From assembly GCF_037892605.1 (NCBI RefSeq), contig NZ_JBBKTU010000001.1, forward strand, positions 1,922,001-1,986,000: a stretch of DNA of 64,000 bases, read 5' to 3'. The position numbers were made by a program, and so were the translations under genes. Source of the stretch: Lacibacter sp. H407 (GTDB taxonomy: Bacteria > Bacteroidota > Bacteroidia > Chitinophagales > Chitinophagaceae). A model generated the notes under the pieces. That model was not told where the DNA came from. It saw nothing but the letters and a program-made list of their open reading frames with translations, and did no database searches. Positions 17,347 through 25,515 of the stretch are shown here, in pieces; position 1 is the stretch's first letter, and each line of letters opens with the position of its first letter.

Positions 17347-18720
17347 ATGAGAACAATTCAATTCGCCATCGCCTTCAGTTTTATGGCATTAACAGCTGCT
17401 GCGCAAAAAAATGATTCTGCAATGTTTAAACGCATTGCTGATAATGTGTTTTATCACAGCACAGCTTACGATAATCTGCGTTTCCTATGTAAACAGGTAG
17501 GGCCACGTTTAAGTGGATCGCCGCAGGCAGAAAAATCGGTGAAGGAAACTTATCGTATGATGAAAGAAATGGGTGCCGATACAGTGTACCTGCAGGAGTG
17601 CATGGTGCCGCATTGGGTACGTGGTGCAAAAGAAAGTGCTTTATTGGTGGATGAAAAAGGTGCAACCGTTTCACTGAATGTGTGTGCATTGGGCAATAGT
17701 GTTGGCACAGGTAAGCAGGGTATAAAAGCCGAAGTGATCGAAGTACGCTCGTTCAAAGAACTGGATGAGTTAGGTGAAAAAGGGGTGAAAGGGAAAATTG
17801 TCTTCTATAATTTTCCGATGAACCCAACCAATGTTGAAACCTTTCGTTCGTATGGTGAAGCAGGACAATTTCGTGGACGTGGCCCTTCAATGGCTGCCAA
17901 GTATGGCGCTGTTGGTGTAATGGTTCGTTCATTGGCAAGTAATATTGATGACTATCCGCATACGGGTACAACCACGTACAACGATTCATTTCCAAAAATT
18001 CCAGCCATTGCTGTTTCAACCCGCCATGCAGAATATGTAAGCAGTGAATTGAAAAAGAAAAAAAGATTTCAATTGTATTTCCGCACAGAGTGTGTGATGC
18101 TGGCAGATGTAAAAAGTCATAATGTAATTGCAGAAATAAAAGGAACAGAATTTCCCAATGAGATCATTACTGTTGGCGGTCATTTGGACTCATGGGATCT
18201 GGGTGAAGGTGCGCATGATGATGGTGCAGGTTGTGTACAGAGTATGGAAGTGATTCGAGTGTACAAACAACTTGGAATTAAACCGAAGCGTACCATTCGT
18301 GTAGTGATGTTTATGAACGAAGAAAACGGATTACGTGGTGGACGTAAATATGCTGAAGTAGCAACTGCTGAAAAAAATAAGAAATTCATTTTTGCATTGG
18401 AAAGTGATGCAGGAGGCTTTACGCCGAGAGCATTTGGTTTTACTGCAGAAGAATCAGTGTTAAATAAACTCCGTAATTGGGTGCCGCTGTTTAAACCATA
18501 TGGTGTGTATGAATTTTCTGCCGGTGGTGGCGGAGCTGATATTGGTCCGTTGCGTCCATTAGGTACAACACTGGCAGGCTTACGTCCTGATTCACAGCGT
18601 TACTTCGATCATCATCATGCTGCGAACGATGTATTTGAAATGGTAAGCAAGCGTGAGCTGGAGTTAGGTGCTATCAATATGGTATTGCTGTTATACGTAG
18701 TTGATCAATATGGATTATAA
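17347..18720 (+). CDS. Secreted M28-family metallopeptidase
   Basis: The start at 17347 (MRTIQFAIAF) gives a 457-residue protein with a clean signal peptide ending TAAAQ; the open frame begins 34 codons earlier but lacks a signal at that point. A PA-type insert at about residues 115-245 precedes the M28 catalytic region. Di-zinc ligands can be seen in GGHLDSWDLGEGAHDDGAG (His and Asp), NEENG (catalytic and ligand Glu), SDAGGF (Asp) and FDHHHAANDVFE (His). It resembles plasma glutamate carboxypeptidase-type aminopeptidases and probably trims peptides in the periplasm or outside the cell. Its end shares a long hairpin with the convergent gene. Confidence 0.9.
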   Translation: MRTIQFAIAFSFMALTAAAQKNDSAMFKRIADNVFYHSTAYDNLRFLCKQVGPRLSGSPQAEKSVKETYRMMKEMGADTVYLQECMVPHWVRGAKESALLVDEKGATVSLNVCALGNSVGTGKQGIKAEVIEVRSFKELDELGEKGVKGKIVFYNFPMNPTNVETFRSYGEAGQFRGRGPSMAAKYGAVGVMVRSLASNIDDYPHTGTTTYNDSFPKIPAIAVSTRHAEYVSSELKKKKRFQLYFRTECVMLADVKSHNVIAEIKGTEFPNEIITVGGHLDSWDLGEGAHDDGAGCVQSMEVIRVYKQLGIKPKRTIRVVMFMNEENGLRGGRKYAEVATAEKNKKFIFALESDAGGFTPRAFGFTAEESVLNKLRNWVPLFKPYGVYEFSAGGGGADIGPLRPLGTTLAGLRPDSQRYFDHHHAANDVFEMVSKRELELGAINMVLLLYVVDQYGL

Positions 18721-18723
18721 CAA

Positions 18724-18766
18724 AACAATGAATGTGAATGAGTGATCCTCATTCACATTCATTGTT
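18724..18766. terminator. Perfect 19-bp hairpin between convergent genes, overlapping a stop codon
   Basis: The arm at 18724-18742 is the exact reverse complement of 18748-18766, with a 5-nt loop. The right arm contains the stop codon (18749-18751) and last codons of the minus-strand ATP-grasp gene. On the minus strand it is followed by TTTTG, so it likely ends that transcript. On the plus strand there is no T run. Confidence 0.7.
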
Positions 18767-20308
18767 CAATACTTCTACTACTTTATTGTAATATTCAACG
18801 GCCCGTTCAGGTGTGCTGCCAATGGAAACAAGTCCTACTTTTCCGTATTGCGACAACGCACTGATCAAGTGAAACATCACACCTTCTTCCAACGCATTGC
18901 TGTAGTGTAAGCCATTGATCATTGCAATTTCAATCAGGTCGTGTGGAGTAAGACCTTTGTAGCAATCACGTTGCAAATTATCTGTTGTAAAATAATAGCG
19001 CTTCTTTCCATCGGGCATAAAGTATTCTCCTTTTTCAGGATCATAATCTCCTTCAGTTAAAAATTGCAACATGAGATAGGGGTGTGTGGTGCCGCCTTTT
19101 CGTAAGTTGATCTCAAGTGCGTAATGAGTAAAGCTATCGCCTGTTTTTGTACTCATGAAATCAATCCCGAATCGTCCAAGAACACCCAACTCTTTCATAC
19201 CTTCTGCAATGCGATGGCCCAAGCGACCAATTTCTGTTGCATAGGCTTTATCAGCAGGAAAAGTAGCACCTAAAAAGATCTGGTTATTATCGCCGCCAAG
19301 CATTTGATCGTGTGTTGATAATACAGTCACATTACCCAACGGGTTAATACGGCATTGTACAGAAGGTGATGTAACAAGTTCTGCTTCCAGAAATTCTTCC
19401 ACAATGCCTTCCATTTCTTCAAACTTTTGAAAGAACACTTCACTTGTAAGATTTGCTGCAACAATTTTCAATTGTTCATCAAGATGTTCGCTGATCCAGC
19501 TATACAATGAATCATCGGCAGGTGCATTCTTGTAAGAAAACACGGCGTTACCTTCACCGGAAAAACCATCATTCATTTTTACAACCGCTTTCTGTAATGC
19601 GGGGTGGCGTTGTTTCAGCAGCACAAGACAATCGATCACTTCAGTTTTATTTTTTACATCTTCAAAACCATCGGGTGTACGGATGTTTAGCGATTTGAAT
19701 AATTTCCTGCCTGCACTTTTAGTTCCTAAGTAATTCAGATCAGGATCGCAACCATAGATGGGAATATTCAATTTCAATGCAAGCGATTGTTCATATTCCG
19801 TAACATTAAAACAAGTGATATGCGCAGGCGCATGCGGGTCAATATGATTTCTGATCCGTTCGATCAAACGAGGCCTGTTCAAAATTTTTTCAGTGAGTGG
19901 AACAGATGAAGAATCAAAGCAACTCAATAAAGTAAGCCGTTGCCTTGCGTGATAACCTGTAATGCCGGGTAACAGATGCAGGTAGTAGTCAATAATTGCA
20001 GGATCGATCGGTACACTGGTTACATAAATAACACGTGTACGGGGCATACGCAGCAACATCAGTAAGCAAAGCAAACGCTCTTCATAAAACACATGTCCTT
20101 TTACTTTTGAAAGGATGGTATGATCGAGCGTAAGGCTTGGAATGACCACAACAGTTTTTGCAGCCAGTTTATCAGGGAACGTTGTTCTGAATTGTTCACC
20201 GAGTTGATCTTTCAGTTTGTTGAATAGCTCTTTCTCATTTGCAGAAAGTGTATGCACCGATGCAGGTGCAATTGCTGTGTGCGGGTGTTGCTGAATAATG
20301 TTGGGCAT
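18749..20308 (-). CDS. PGM1-like ATP-grasp peptide ligase family protein
   Basis: The 519-residue protein has an ATP-grasp core. The N-terminal part (VVVIPSLTLD near 53-62, VIYVTSVPIDPAII near 94-107) and GTKSAGRKLFKSLNIRTPDG near 195-214 lead into the ATP-binding region KAVVKMNDGFSGEGNAVF and the Mg-binding segment HYALEINLRKGGTTHPY. This matches proteins annotated as peptide ligase PGM1-related, after the ligase of pheganomycin synthesis. Such enzymes join a carboxylate to an amine through an acyl phosphate. No peptide precursor, transporter or tailoring gene lies nearby, so the substrate is unknown. It diverges from the LiaF-like gene at 20482. Confidence 0.75.
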   Translation of the reverse strand: MPNIIQQHPHTAIAPASVHTLSANEKELFNKLKDQLGEQFRTTFPDKLAAKTVVVIPSLTLDHTILSKVKGHVFYEERLLCLLMLLRMPRTRVIYVTSVPIDPAIIDYYLHLLPGITGYHARQRLTLLSCFDSSSVPLTEKILNRPRLIERIRNHIDPHAPAHITCFNVTEYEQSLALKLNIPIYGCDPDLNYLGTKSAGRKLFKSLNIRTPDGFEDVKNKTEVIDCLVLLKQRHPALQKAVVKMNDGFSGEGNAVFSYKNAPADDSLYSWISEHLDEQLKIVAANLTSEVFFQKFEEMEGIVEEFLEAELVTSPSVQCRINPLGNVTVLSTHDQMLGGDNNQIFLGATFPADKAYATEIGRLGHRIAEGMKELGVLGRFGIDFMSTKTGDSFTHYALEINLRKGGTTHPYLMLQFLTEGDYDPEKGEYFMPDGKKRYYFTTDNLQRDCYKGLTPHDLIEIAMINGLHYSNALEEGVMFHLISALSQYGKVGLVSIGSTPERAVEYYNKVVEVLNNECE

Positions 20309-20434
20309 CCCACAATATATAAAATGAACAACAGGAAGTCAAGCCTGCTGCTAAACAGGCAAAGTAACAGGTTGCAGCTTACCGACGGGATACTGTCGTT
20401 CACCGATTTTTAGCGGCTGCTTCTCTATCAACTG

Positions 20435-20465
20435 TTGCCCATTGTTTGATGTGATGATAGTTTTG
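20435..20465 (+). promoter_or_regulatory. Probable promoter of the LiaF-like gene (TTG-N20-TAGTTTTG)
   Basis: TTG at 20435-20437 and TAGTTTTG at 20458-20465 are separated by 20 nt, and the ATG follows at 20482. This is a good fit to the Bacteroidota consensus, with a leader of roughly 10 nt. Confidence 0.6.
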
Positions 20466-20481
20466 TTCTAAATTCATAAAA

Positions 20482-21240
20482 ATGACAAGCAATTGTATGG
20501 GAACAAACAATAGATCAAACGAAAAGTGGATCGGGTTAACAATACTTGGAGTAGGTGTACTGATTCTGTTACGCAATCTCAATCTTCCGATTCCAACGGT
20601 TTTCTTCTCCTGGCCAATGATCTTAATTGCTATCGGCTTAGTGGTAGCACTGAAGGATAATTTTAAAGGGAATTCGTGGATCATCCTGATGGGATTGGGT
20701 GCCTTCTTCCTGTTTATAAAAACACATCCGGAATGGAACCTGCGTATATTCATTGCACCGGCTATTCTCATTGCGATTGGCTTAAGTTTTTTGTTCCGCA
20801 GGAAAGGCGGGTTCATTATTGATAAGCGAAAAGATTCCATTACAACGGAAACGATTCCTTATACAACCGATAGTTCCACTTCCGGAACCACTGCTGTTGA
20901 AGACGAAGATAAGATTGATGTGGCAGCAGTTTTTGGAGCGGTAAAACGAAATGTGTATTCAAAGAATTTCAAAGGAGGCGAATCAGTGGCTGTGTTTGGT
21001 GGTTCTGAAATTAACCTGGCCCATGCTGATTTTAACGGCACAGTAAAACTGGAAGTGGTGAATGTTTTTGGAGGCACTACCTTATTTGTTCCGGCGCATT
21101 GGCAAATACGTAGCGAAGTAGTGGCCATTTTTGGTGCCATTGAAGATAAGCGTCAGCGACCTGCCGGCGTAAGTACAGATAAAATATTAGTGATCGAAGG
21201 CTTTGTGATGTTTGGCGGCATTGATATCAAATCGATCTGA
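20482..21240 (+). CDS. LiaF-like membrane protein
   Basis: This is a 252-residue protein with about four short hydrophobic segments (about residues 17-110) of the DUF5668/LiaI-LiaF type. A soluble C-terminal half follows with the repeated pattern AAVFGAVKRNV, VAVFGGSEINL, VNVFGGTTLFVP and VAIFGAIEDKR, the beta-helix-like signature of the LiaF/YvqF C-terminal domain. In Bacillota, LiaF restrains the LiaS kinase until the cell envelope is damaged. Here a LytS-type kinase and LytTR regulator lie 480 nt and 1.6 kb downstream on the same strand, so a similar envelope-sensing role is plausible but inferred. Confidence 0.75.
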   Translation: MTSNCMGTNNRSNEKWIGLTILGVGVLILLRNLNLPIPTVFFSWPMILIAIGLVVALKDNFKGNSWIILMGLGAFFLFIKTHPEWNLRIFIAPAILIAIGLSFLFRRKGGFIIDKRKDSITTETIPYTTDSSTSGTTAVEDEDKIDVAAVFGAVKRNVYSKNFKGGESVAVFGGSEINLAHADFNGTVKLEVVNVFGGTTLFVPAHWQIRSEVVAIFGAIEDKRQRPAGVSTDKILVIEGFVMFGGIDIKSI

Positions 21241-21354
21241 TTGTAAACACTGCATATTTTCAAATGAACAATTTTTAGTTCAAGTACGAATGTCGAAGTT
21301 AGAAATACGTACTTCTGTTAACCATTAACCTTTATCATCTAATCAACTGCATTC

Positions 21355-21708
21355 ATGAACTGGTATCTAGTTAAAATGGTTTTTCAAATCATTTGCGGTA
21401 ATGGAAAACATACAGCACAGTTTGAAGAACAATTACGTTTAATTCAGGCTGCTGATGCAAACGGAGCTGTAAACAAAGCAACGCTGCTTGGGAAAAAGGA
21501 AGAGCAAATGTTCTTCAATCATGCGCAACAAACTGTTTGCTGGAAACTGATCGCTGTCACCGACATCTATCCGTTTAATGCAGAGCTGGATGGAGCAGAA
21601 ATTTTTTCACGTATCAGTGAAGAAGAACAAGCTGCATCGTTTATACATACGATGCAGATGCGGTCGACTGATGTTGCGGAACGCATCGCCGGTATTTATC
21701 AATCCTAA
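21355..21708 (+). CDS. DUF4288 family protein
   Basis: A 117-residue soluble protein opening MNWYLVKMVFQIICGNG. It has the conserved pattern of DUF4288 proteins (a short beta-strand start, EEQLRLIQAADANGAVNKA, then CWKLIAVTDIYPF). The function of the family is unknown. It ends 10 nt before the GTG start of the kinase gene, which implies a shared transcript with the two-component pair and possible translational coupling. Confidence 0.75.
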   Translation: MNWYLVKMVFQIICGNGKHTAQFEEQLRLIQAADANGAVNKATLLGKKEEQMFFNHAQQTVCWKLIAVTDIYPFNAELDGAEIFSRISEEEQAASFIHTMQMRSTDVAERIAGIYQS

Positions 21709-21718
21709 ACAACTGTAA

Positions 21719-22765
21719 GTGGCTATTTCACCTTTTCGTACACGGCAATTCATGATTCCCTTCTGCATCAGTTGGTTCATATGGATCAGTGTGCAGGAAT
21801 TGGCGTTGTACCAAATGGGATTAACCTGGTTTGAAGCGTTAACCGATAGCATTGTAAGTAATAGTTTGCTGATTTATGTCTCGATGTTGATGTTCACCAT
21901 TCTACGGTTTTATTTACCCCGCACCAACAGTGTGTTGAATCTTTTTATGTGGGTGATATTACTTACAACAGGTTGGTTCTTTGCAACTGATAAATTACTC
22001 GATTGGATCTATGGAACGAATCAACACTACCAGTCAATTGTAAATAATACATGGCCCATTCGTTTTGCCATTGGTTTTTTGATCAATGGATGCATCAGTG
22101 TAATTGGTTATGCTTATTTCAACTGGCAGGAACGTGCTGAAACAGAAAAGAAAAAAACAGAGGCCGAGCAATTAAGTAAGGAAGCTGAATTGTACAAACT
22201 GCGCCAACAACTGCAACCGCATTTTTTATTCAATGCACTCAATTCAATCAATGCGTTGATTGGTACAAGACCGGGCGAAGCAAGAGAAATGGTGCAGCAA
22301 CTTTCTGATTTTTTACGCACTACGTTGAAAAAAGAAGAGCAACAATGGATACAACTGGAAGATGAAATTCATTCTTTGCAATTATATCTTGAAATTGAAA
22401 AAGTGCGGTTCGGTCACCGGTTACATACGCAACTGGAATTCGATGCAACTGCATGGAAAATGCAGGTGCCGGCATTGTTACTGCAACCATTGGTGGAGAA
22501 TGCCATCAAGTTTGGCTTGTATGATACAACAGGTGAAGCACGAATTTACCTGAAAGCAGATGCAGCAGATGGACAACTCATGATAACCGTTGAAAATCCA
22601 TTTGATGTTGAAACGGCAGCTGCGCAGAAAGGAACTGGCTTTGGATTAAGTTCGGTACAGCGCAGATTGTATTTAATGTTTGGGCGCAATGATTTGCTGC
22701 AAACAAGTACAAAAGAAAATATCTTTATCACAAAGCTGTTGATACCACAACCAACGGGTGTCTGA
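21719..22765 (+). CDS. LytS/YehU-type sensor histidine kinase
   Basis: The 348-residue membrane kinase begins with GTG at 21719; an ATG ten codons later is an alternative. Four hydrophobic segments fall within about residues 12-140. A short coiled linker follows, then the His_kinase domain with phospho-acceptor His168 in LQPHFLFNALNSINAL, and an ATPase domain with the N-box QPLVENAIKFGL and a glycine loop in GTGFGLSSVQRRL. Such kinases pair with LytTR regulators, and one follows after 59 nt. No extracytoplasmic sensor domain is present; sensing is probably within the membrane or through a partner such as the LiaF-like protein. Confidence 0.92.
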   Translation: MAISPFRTRQFMIPFCISWFIWISVQELALYQMGLTWFEALTDSIVSNSLLIYVSMLMFTILRFYLPRTNSVLNLFMWVILLTTGWFFATDKLLDWIYGTNQHYQSIVNNTWPIRFAIGFLINGCISVIGYAYFNWQERAETEKKKTEAEQLSKEAELYKLRQQLQPHFLFNALNSINALIGTRPGEAREMVQQLSDFLRTTLKKEEQQWIQLEDEIHSLQLYLEIEKVRFGHRLHTQLEFDATAWKMQVPALLLQPLVENAIKFGLYDTTGEARIYLKADAADGQLMITVENPFDVETAAAQKGTGFGLSSVQRRLYLMFGRNDLLQTSTKENIFITKLLIPQPTGV

Positions 22766-22824
22766 TATATTTGAAGTACGAAGTATGAGGTACGATAAGT
22801 GTCAGATCATATAATTTATAAGCA

Positions 22825-23568
22825 ATGCAATACAGAGTTTTAATTATTGATGATGAACCGCTGGCCCGCAGTATGGTCAATGAATATTTGCAGACACATC
22901 CGCAGTTAATTGTTGTGGAAGAATGCAGCAATGGATTTGAAGGAGTGAAAGCCATACAGCAACACAGTCCCGATCTTATTTTCCTTGATATACAAATGCC
23001 AAAGATCTCCGGCTTTGAAATGCTGGAACTGTTGGAAGAACCACCGGCTGTTATTTTCACCACAGCGTTTGATGAATATGCTGTGCAGGCGTTTGAAAAA
23101 AATGCAGTTGATTATTTATTAAAGCCGTTTTCACAACAGCGGTTTGATAAAGCCATCAGCCGATGGATGGAACAGGATAAAGCAATAACAGTTGCAGCTA
23201 CCGAACAGGTGTTGAAAGATGCAGCCAAACATCCGGCGCAGGCAGAACGTGTTGTTGTAAAGAACGGAACCAAGATCACCATTATTCCGGTGCAGGATAT
23301 TCAATACTTAGAAGCAGCAGATGATTATGTAAAGATCATCACTGCAACCGGCAGCTTTCTGAAAAAACAAACCATGAGTTATTTTGAAGAGACACTCAAT
23401 GCGTCTTCTTTTGTACGTACTCATCGTTCATTTATGGTGCGTGTACAGGAGATCACCCGCATTGATCCGTATGAAAAAGAGAATCATGTAGCCGTATTAC
23501 GTTCGGGTGCAAAAATTCCGGTGAGCCGTGCAGGGTATCCGAAGTTGAAGGTGATGTTGGGGTTGTAG
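22825..23568 (+). CDS. LytTR-family response regulator
   Basis: The 247-residue protein has a receiver domain (about 1-120) with the acidic pair in IIDDEP, phospho-acceptor Asp55 in FLDIQMP, a conserved Thr in FTTAFDEY and Lys in LLKPFS. The C-terminal LytTR DNA-binding domain (about 145-247) contains YLEAADDYVKI, VRTHRSFMVRV and PVSRAGYPKLK. It is the obvious partner of the kinase just upstream. LytTR regulators usually bind pairs of short direct repeats; none was evident in the local intergenic gaps. Confidence 0.93.
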   Translation: MQYRVLIIDDEPLARSMVNEYLQTHPQLIVVEECSNGFEGVKAIQQHSPDLIFLDIQMPKISGFEMLELLEEPPAVIFTTAFDEYAVQAFEKNAVDYLLKPFSQQRFDKAISRWMEQDKAITVAATEQVLKDAAKHPAQAERVVVKNGTKITIIPVQDIQYLEAADDYVKIITATGSFLKKQTMSYFEETLNASSFVRTHRSFMVRVQEITRIDPYEKENHVAVLRSGAKIPVSRAGYPKLKVMLGL

Positions 23569-23696
23569 TCCTGACATTATTAATAACTTTAATTAGCTTA
23601 TGTCGGTACAATAAGCTCATTTACTTGAACCTACATTTTTCGTGTTGAAGCTAACGTCGAAAATACTATCGATTATCAAAAAAATAGAATCAAAAT

Positions 23697-23891
23697 ATGA
23701 GTGGCTGGTATCTTTATAACAAGTACAGGAGTTTGTCTATAAAGCTTACCTTTTTTTTGCTTATTGTAATGGCGTTTCTTATGATCCTTAATATACTTTT
23801 TGTTTCACCAAATATTGAGTCAGCAAAGAAAGTAGATAGCTTAAATAAAATAAAAGAACCTGCAACGAATAAAAAAATCTTTGGAAATTAA
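23697..23891 (+). CDS. Possible small single-pass membrane protein
   Basis: This 64-residue frame has a basic start (YNKYRSLSIK), one strongly hydrophobic segment at about residues 16-36, and a charged tail with SAKKVDSLNKIKEPATNKK. The pattern suits a small membrane protein with a short periplasmic tail. It lies in the otherwise empty 411-nt gap 23569-23979. No homologue is recognised and the gap is A/T-rich, so a chance frame cannot be excluded. A 7-bp hairpin (AGCTTAT/ATAAGCT, 23595-23617) sits upstream. Confidence 0.35.
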   Translation: MSGWYLYNKYRSLSIKLTFFLLIVMAFLMILNILFVSPNIESAKKVDSLNKIKEPATNKKIFGN

Positions 23892-23979
23892 AAAATTAGA
23901 TCTGCTGAAATTTGATGGATTTCGACGGTACATTGAGCATACTTTGTACTTCCACCTTTGCGCCTCCCACTTTCGTCAA

Positions 23980-24585
23980 TCACCATTCCTGCCCCACCCA
24001 AACAGCACCGCCAATACTATCACGAACAGCATTGCTGTCAGCCGCTTTGATATTATTTTCTTCACGCCAGCGGAGTAATGCAAAAAAGGCTGCATAAAAT
24101 GCTTCTTTGTGTACACCCTCTGTTAACGGAAGTAATTGTTCGGCCGAAATATAAAACGAGGATGCTTGTCCGCCCAGTGCCAGATCGATCTGCTTCAACT
24201 CACTCACTACGTTCACTCCTGTAATTGCAGCAACGGCAGCGGCATCGCCCAACTGGTGCGTGAGTTTTGTGGCAGGCGAATCAATAGCCGTGTGGCCATA
24301 CAATCCAATCAACTGTACCTGGTATTCCAATTGATTGGCGATAATAAATTCGTTGGCCGTTGCGGCGATCCAGTGCCCATAATCAACATGCAGTTGCATG
24401 TAATCAACAGCCGGAAGTGTAGCAGCTTTTTCCAATCGACCCCACAATTCCTGTGGGTAGGGAATAGAAGCTGTTTGACGAATTTCAACGGCCCATTTCT
24501 GTCCGCTTACTTCAAAAGAGGCGAAAACCAGTTCCAGTTGTTGTGCTGATGCATTGCTGGCAATTCCCAAAGCCCGGTAAACCAT
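23980..24585 (-). CDS. Shrunken AnmK-like protein, probable pseudoenzyme
   Basis: The 201-residue protein aligns by eye with anhydro-N-acetylmuramic acid kinase (usually about 350-400 residues), but only with its first 150 and last 45 residues. Matching parts are YPQELWGRLEKA, LIGLYGHTAID, LTHQLGDAAAVAAITGVNVV and DLALGGQ, then KEAFYAAFFALLRWREENN and DSIGGAVWVG. The middle, about 150-170 residues of the second kinase lobe, is missing. The ATP loop SGTSxDG reads SNASAQQ, and the GQGAPLVPxGD segment reads GQASSFYISAE. The frame is intact with no stop or shift, so it looks like a retained non-catalytic protein. AnmK normally recycles cell-wall sugar; here a binding or regulatory role is speculation. 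Confidence 0.7.
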   Translation of the reverse strand: MVYRALGIASNASAQQLELVFASFEVSGQKWAVEIRQTASIPYPQELWGRLEKAATLPAVDYMQLHVDYGHWIAATANEFIIANQLEYQVQLIGLYGHTAIDSPATKLTHQLGDAAAVAAITGVNVVSELKQIDLALGGQASSFYISAEQLLPLTEGVHKEAFYAAFFALLRWREENNIKAADSNAVRDSIGGAVWVGQEW

Positions 24586-24649
24586 TCCGTATAAAAATTT
24601 TCGATTGCAGATTTTATTCGTCCGGCAATCCTGTTCACAATTTATCTGT

Positions 24650-24657
24650 TAGATTTG
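24650..24657 (+). promoter_or_regulatory. -7 box upstream of upp
   Basis: TAGATTTG is an exact TAnnTTTG match, 88 nt before the chosen upp start. No clear -33 box is seen at the usual distance. Confidence 0.35.
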
Positions 24658-24745
24658 TAAAAGTACGATAGCGGCTTCAAGATTGATGCGTTACGCAAGG
24701 AGAAACCATCTTTCAACCACTGTCATCAATCGAAATTTTCAACCC

Positions 24746-25396
24746 ATGGTGATCAATTTAAGTAAGGAACATTCGTTGGTAAGCAACTGGGTAGCCGAGT
24801 TACGGGATACCGAAATTCAGACCGATCGTATGCGTTTTCGCCGTAACCTGGAGCGGATTGGCGAAGTGGCTGCCTACGAAATCAGCAAGGAGCTGGCATG
24901 GGAAGAAATAGAGATCACCACCCCGTTGGGTACGGCTCCATCAAAAATGTTGAAGAATCAACCGGTACTGGCCACAATTTTGAGGGCAGGTTTGCCGTTA
25001 CATCAGGGATTGTTGAATTATTTCGACCGTGCCGATAATGCGTTCATCTCAGCTTATCGTAAACATCACCGGGATGGAACGTTTGAAATCAGCCTGGATT
25101 ATATCAGTTGCCCCAGTATAGAGAACAGAGTAGTGATCATTGCAGATCCCATGTTGGCAACGGGTAGTTCATTGGTAAAAACGGTGCAATACCTGCGGGA
25201 TGAGGGATTGCCGTCGGAAATTCATATTGTGTGTGCCATTGCCTGTACCGTGGGGATCGAATATGTACATCGCAACGAGCCCAAAGTAAAGATCTGGTGC
25301 GGCGCCATTGACGATGAATTAACAGCGAAGGGTTATATTGTGCCGGGTTTAGGCGACGCCGGCGACCTGGCTTACGGAACGAAATTGCAGATGTAA
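24746..25396 (+). CDS. upp: Uracil phosphoribosyltransferase
   Basis: Starting at MVINLSKEHSLV, the usual start in Bacteroidota, the protein has 216 residues; an earlier ATG at 24683 would add 21 unrelated residues. The PRPP-binding loop is seen in VVIIADPMLATGSSLVK, and the uracil-binding C-terminus in GYIVPGLGDAGDLAYGT. The segment DRMRFRRNLERIGE near residues 25-38 is also conserved. The enzyme makes UMP from uracil and PRPP in pyrimidine salvage. It stands alone, with a leader of about 90 nt if the -7 box at 24650 is used. Confidence 0.93.
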   Translation: MVINLSKEHSLVSNWVAELRDTEIQTDRMRFRRNLERIGEVAAYEISKELAWEEIEITTPLGTAPSKMLKNQPVLATILRAGLPLHQGLLNYFDRADNAFISAYRKHHRDGTFEISLDYISCPSIENRVVIIADPMLATGSSLVKTVQYLRDEGLPSEIHIVCAIACTVGIEYVHRNEPKVKIWCGAIDDELTAKGYIVPGLGDAGDLAYGTKLQM

Positions 25397-25515
25397 CAGA
25401 ACAACCAAAACAAAAGACAGAACCAAATAAATCGACTTTTTTAAAACCAATAACCTTAACCAAAGCGAAAGCAGCATTTGAACGCTGAAAAACGTCTTTC
25501 ATAACAATTGCTCTG

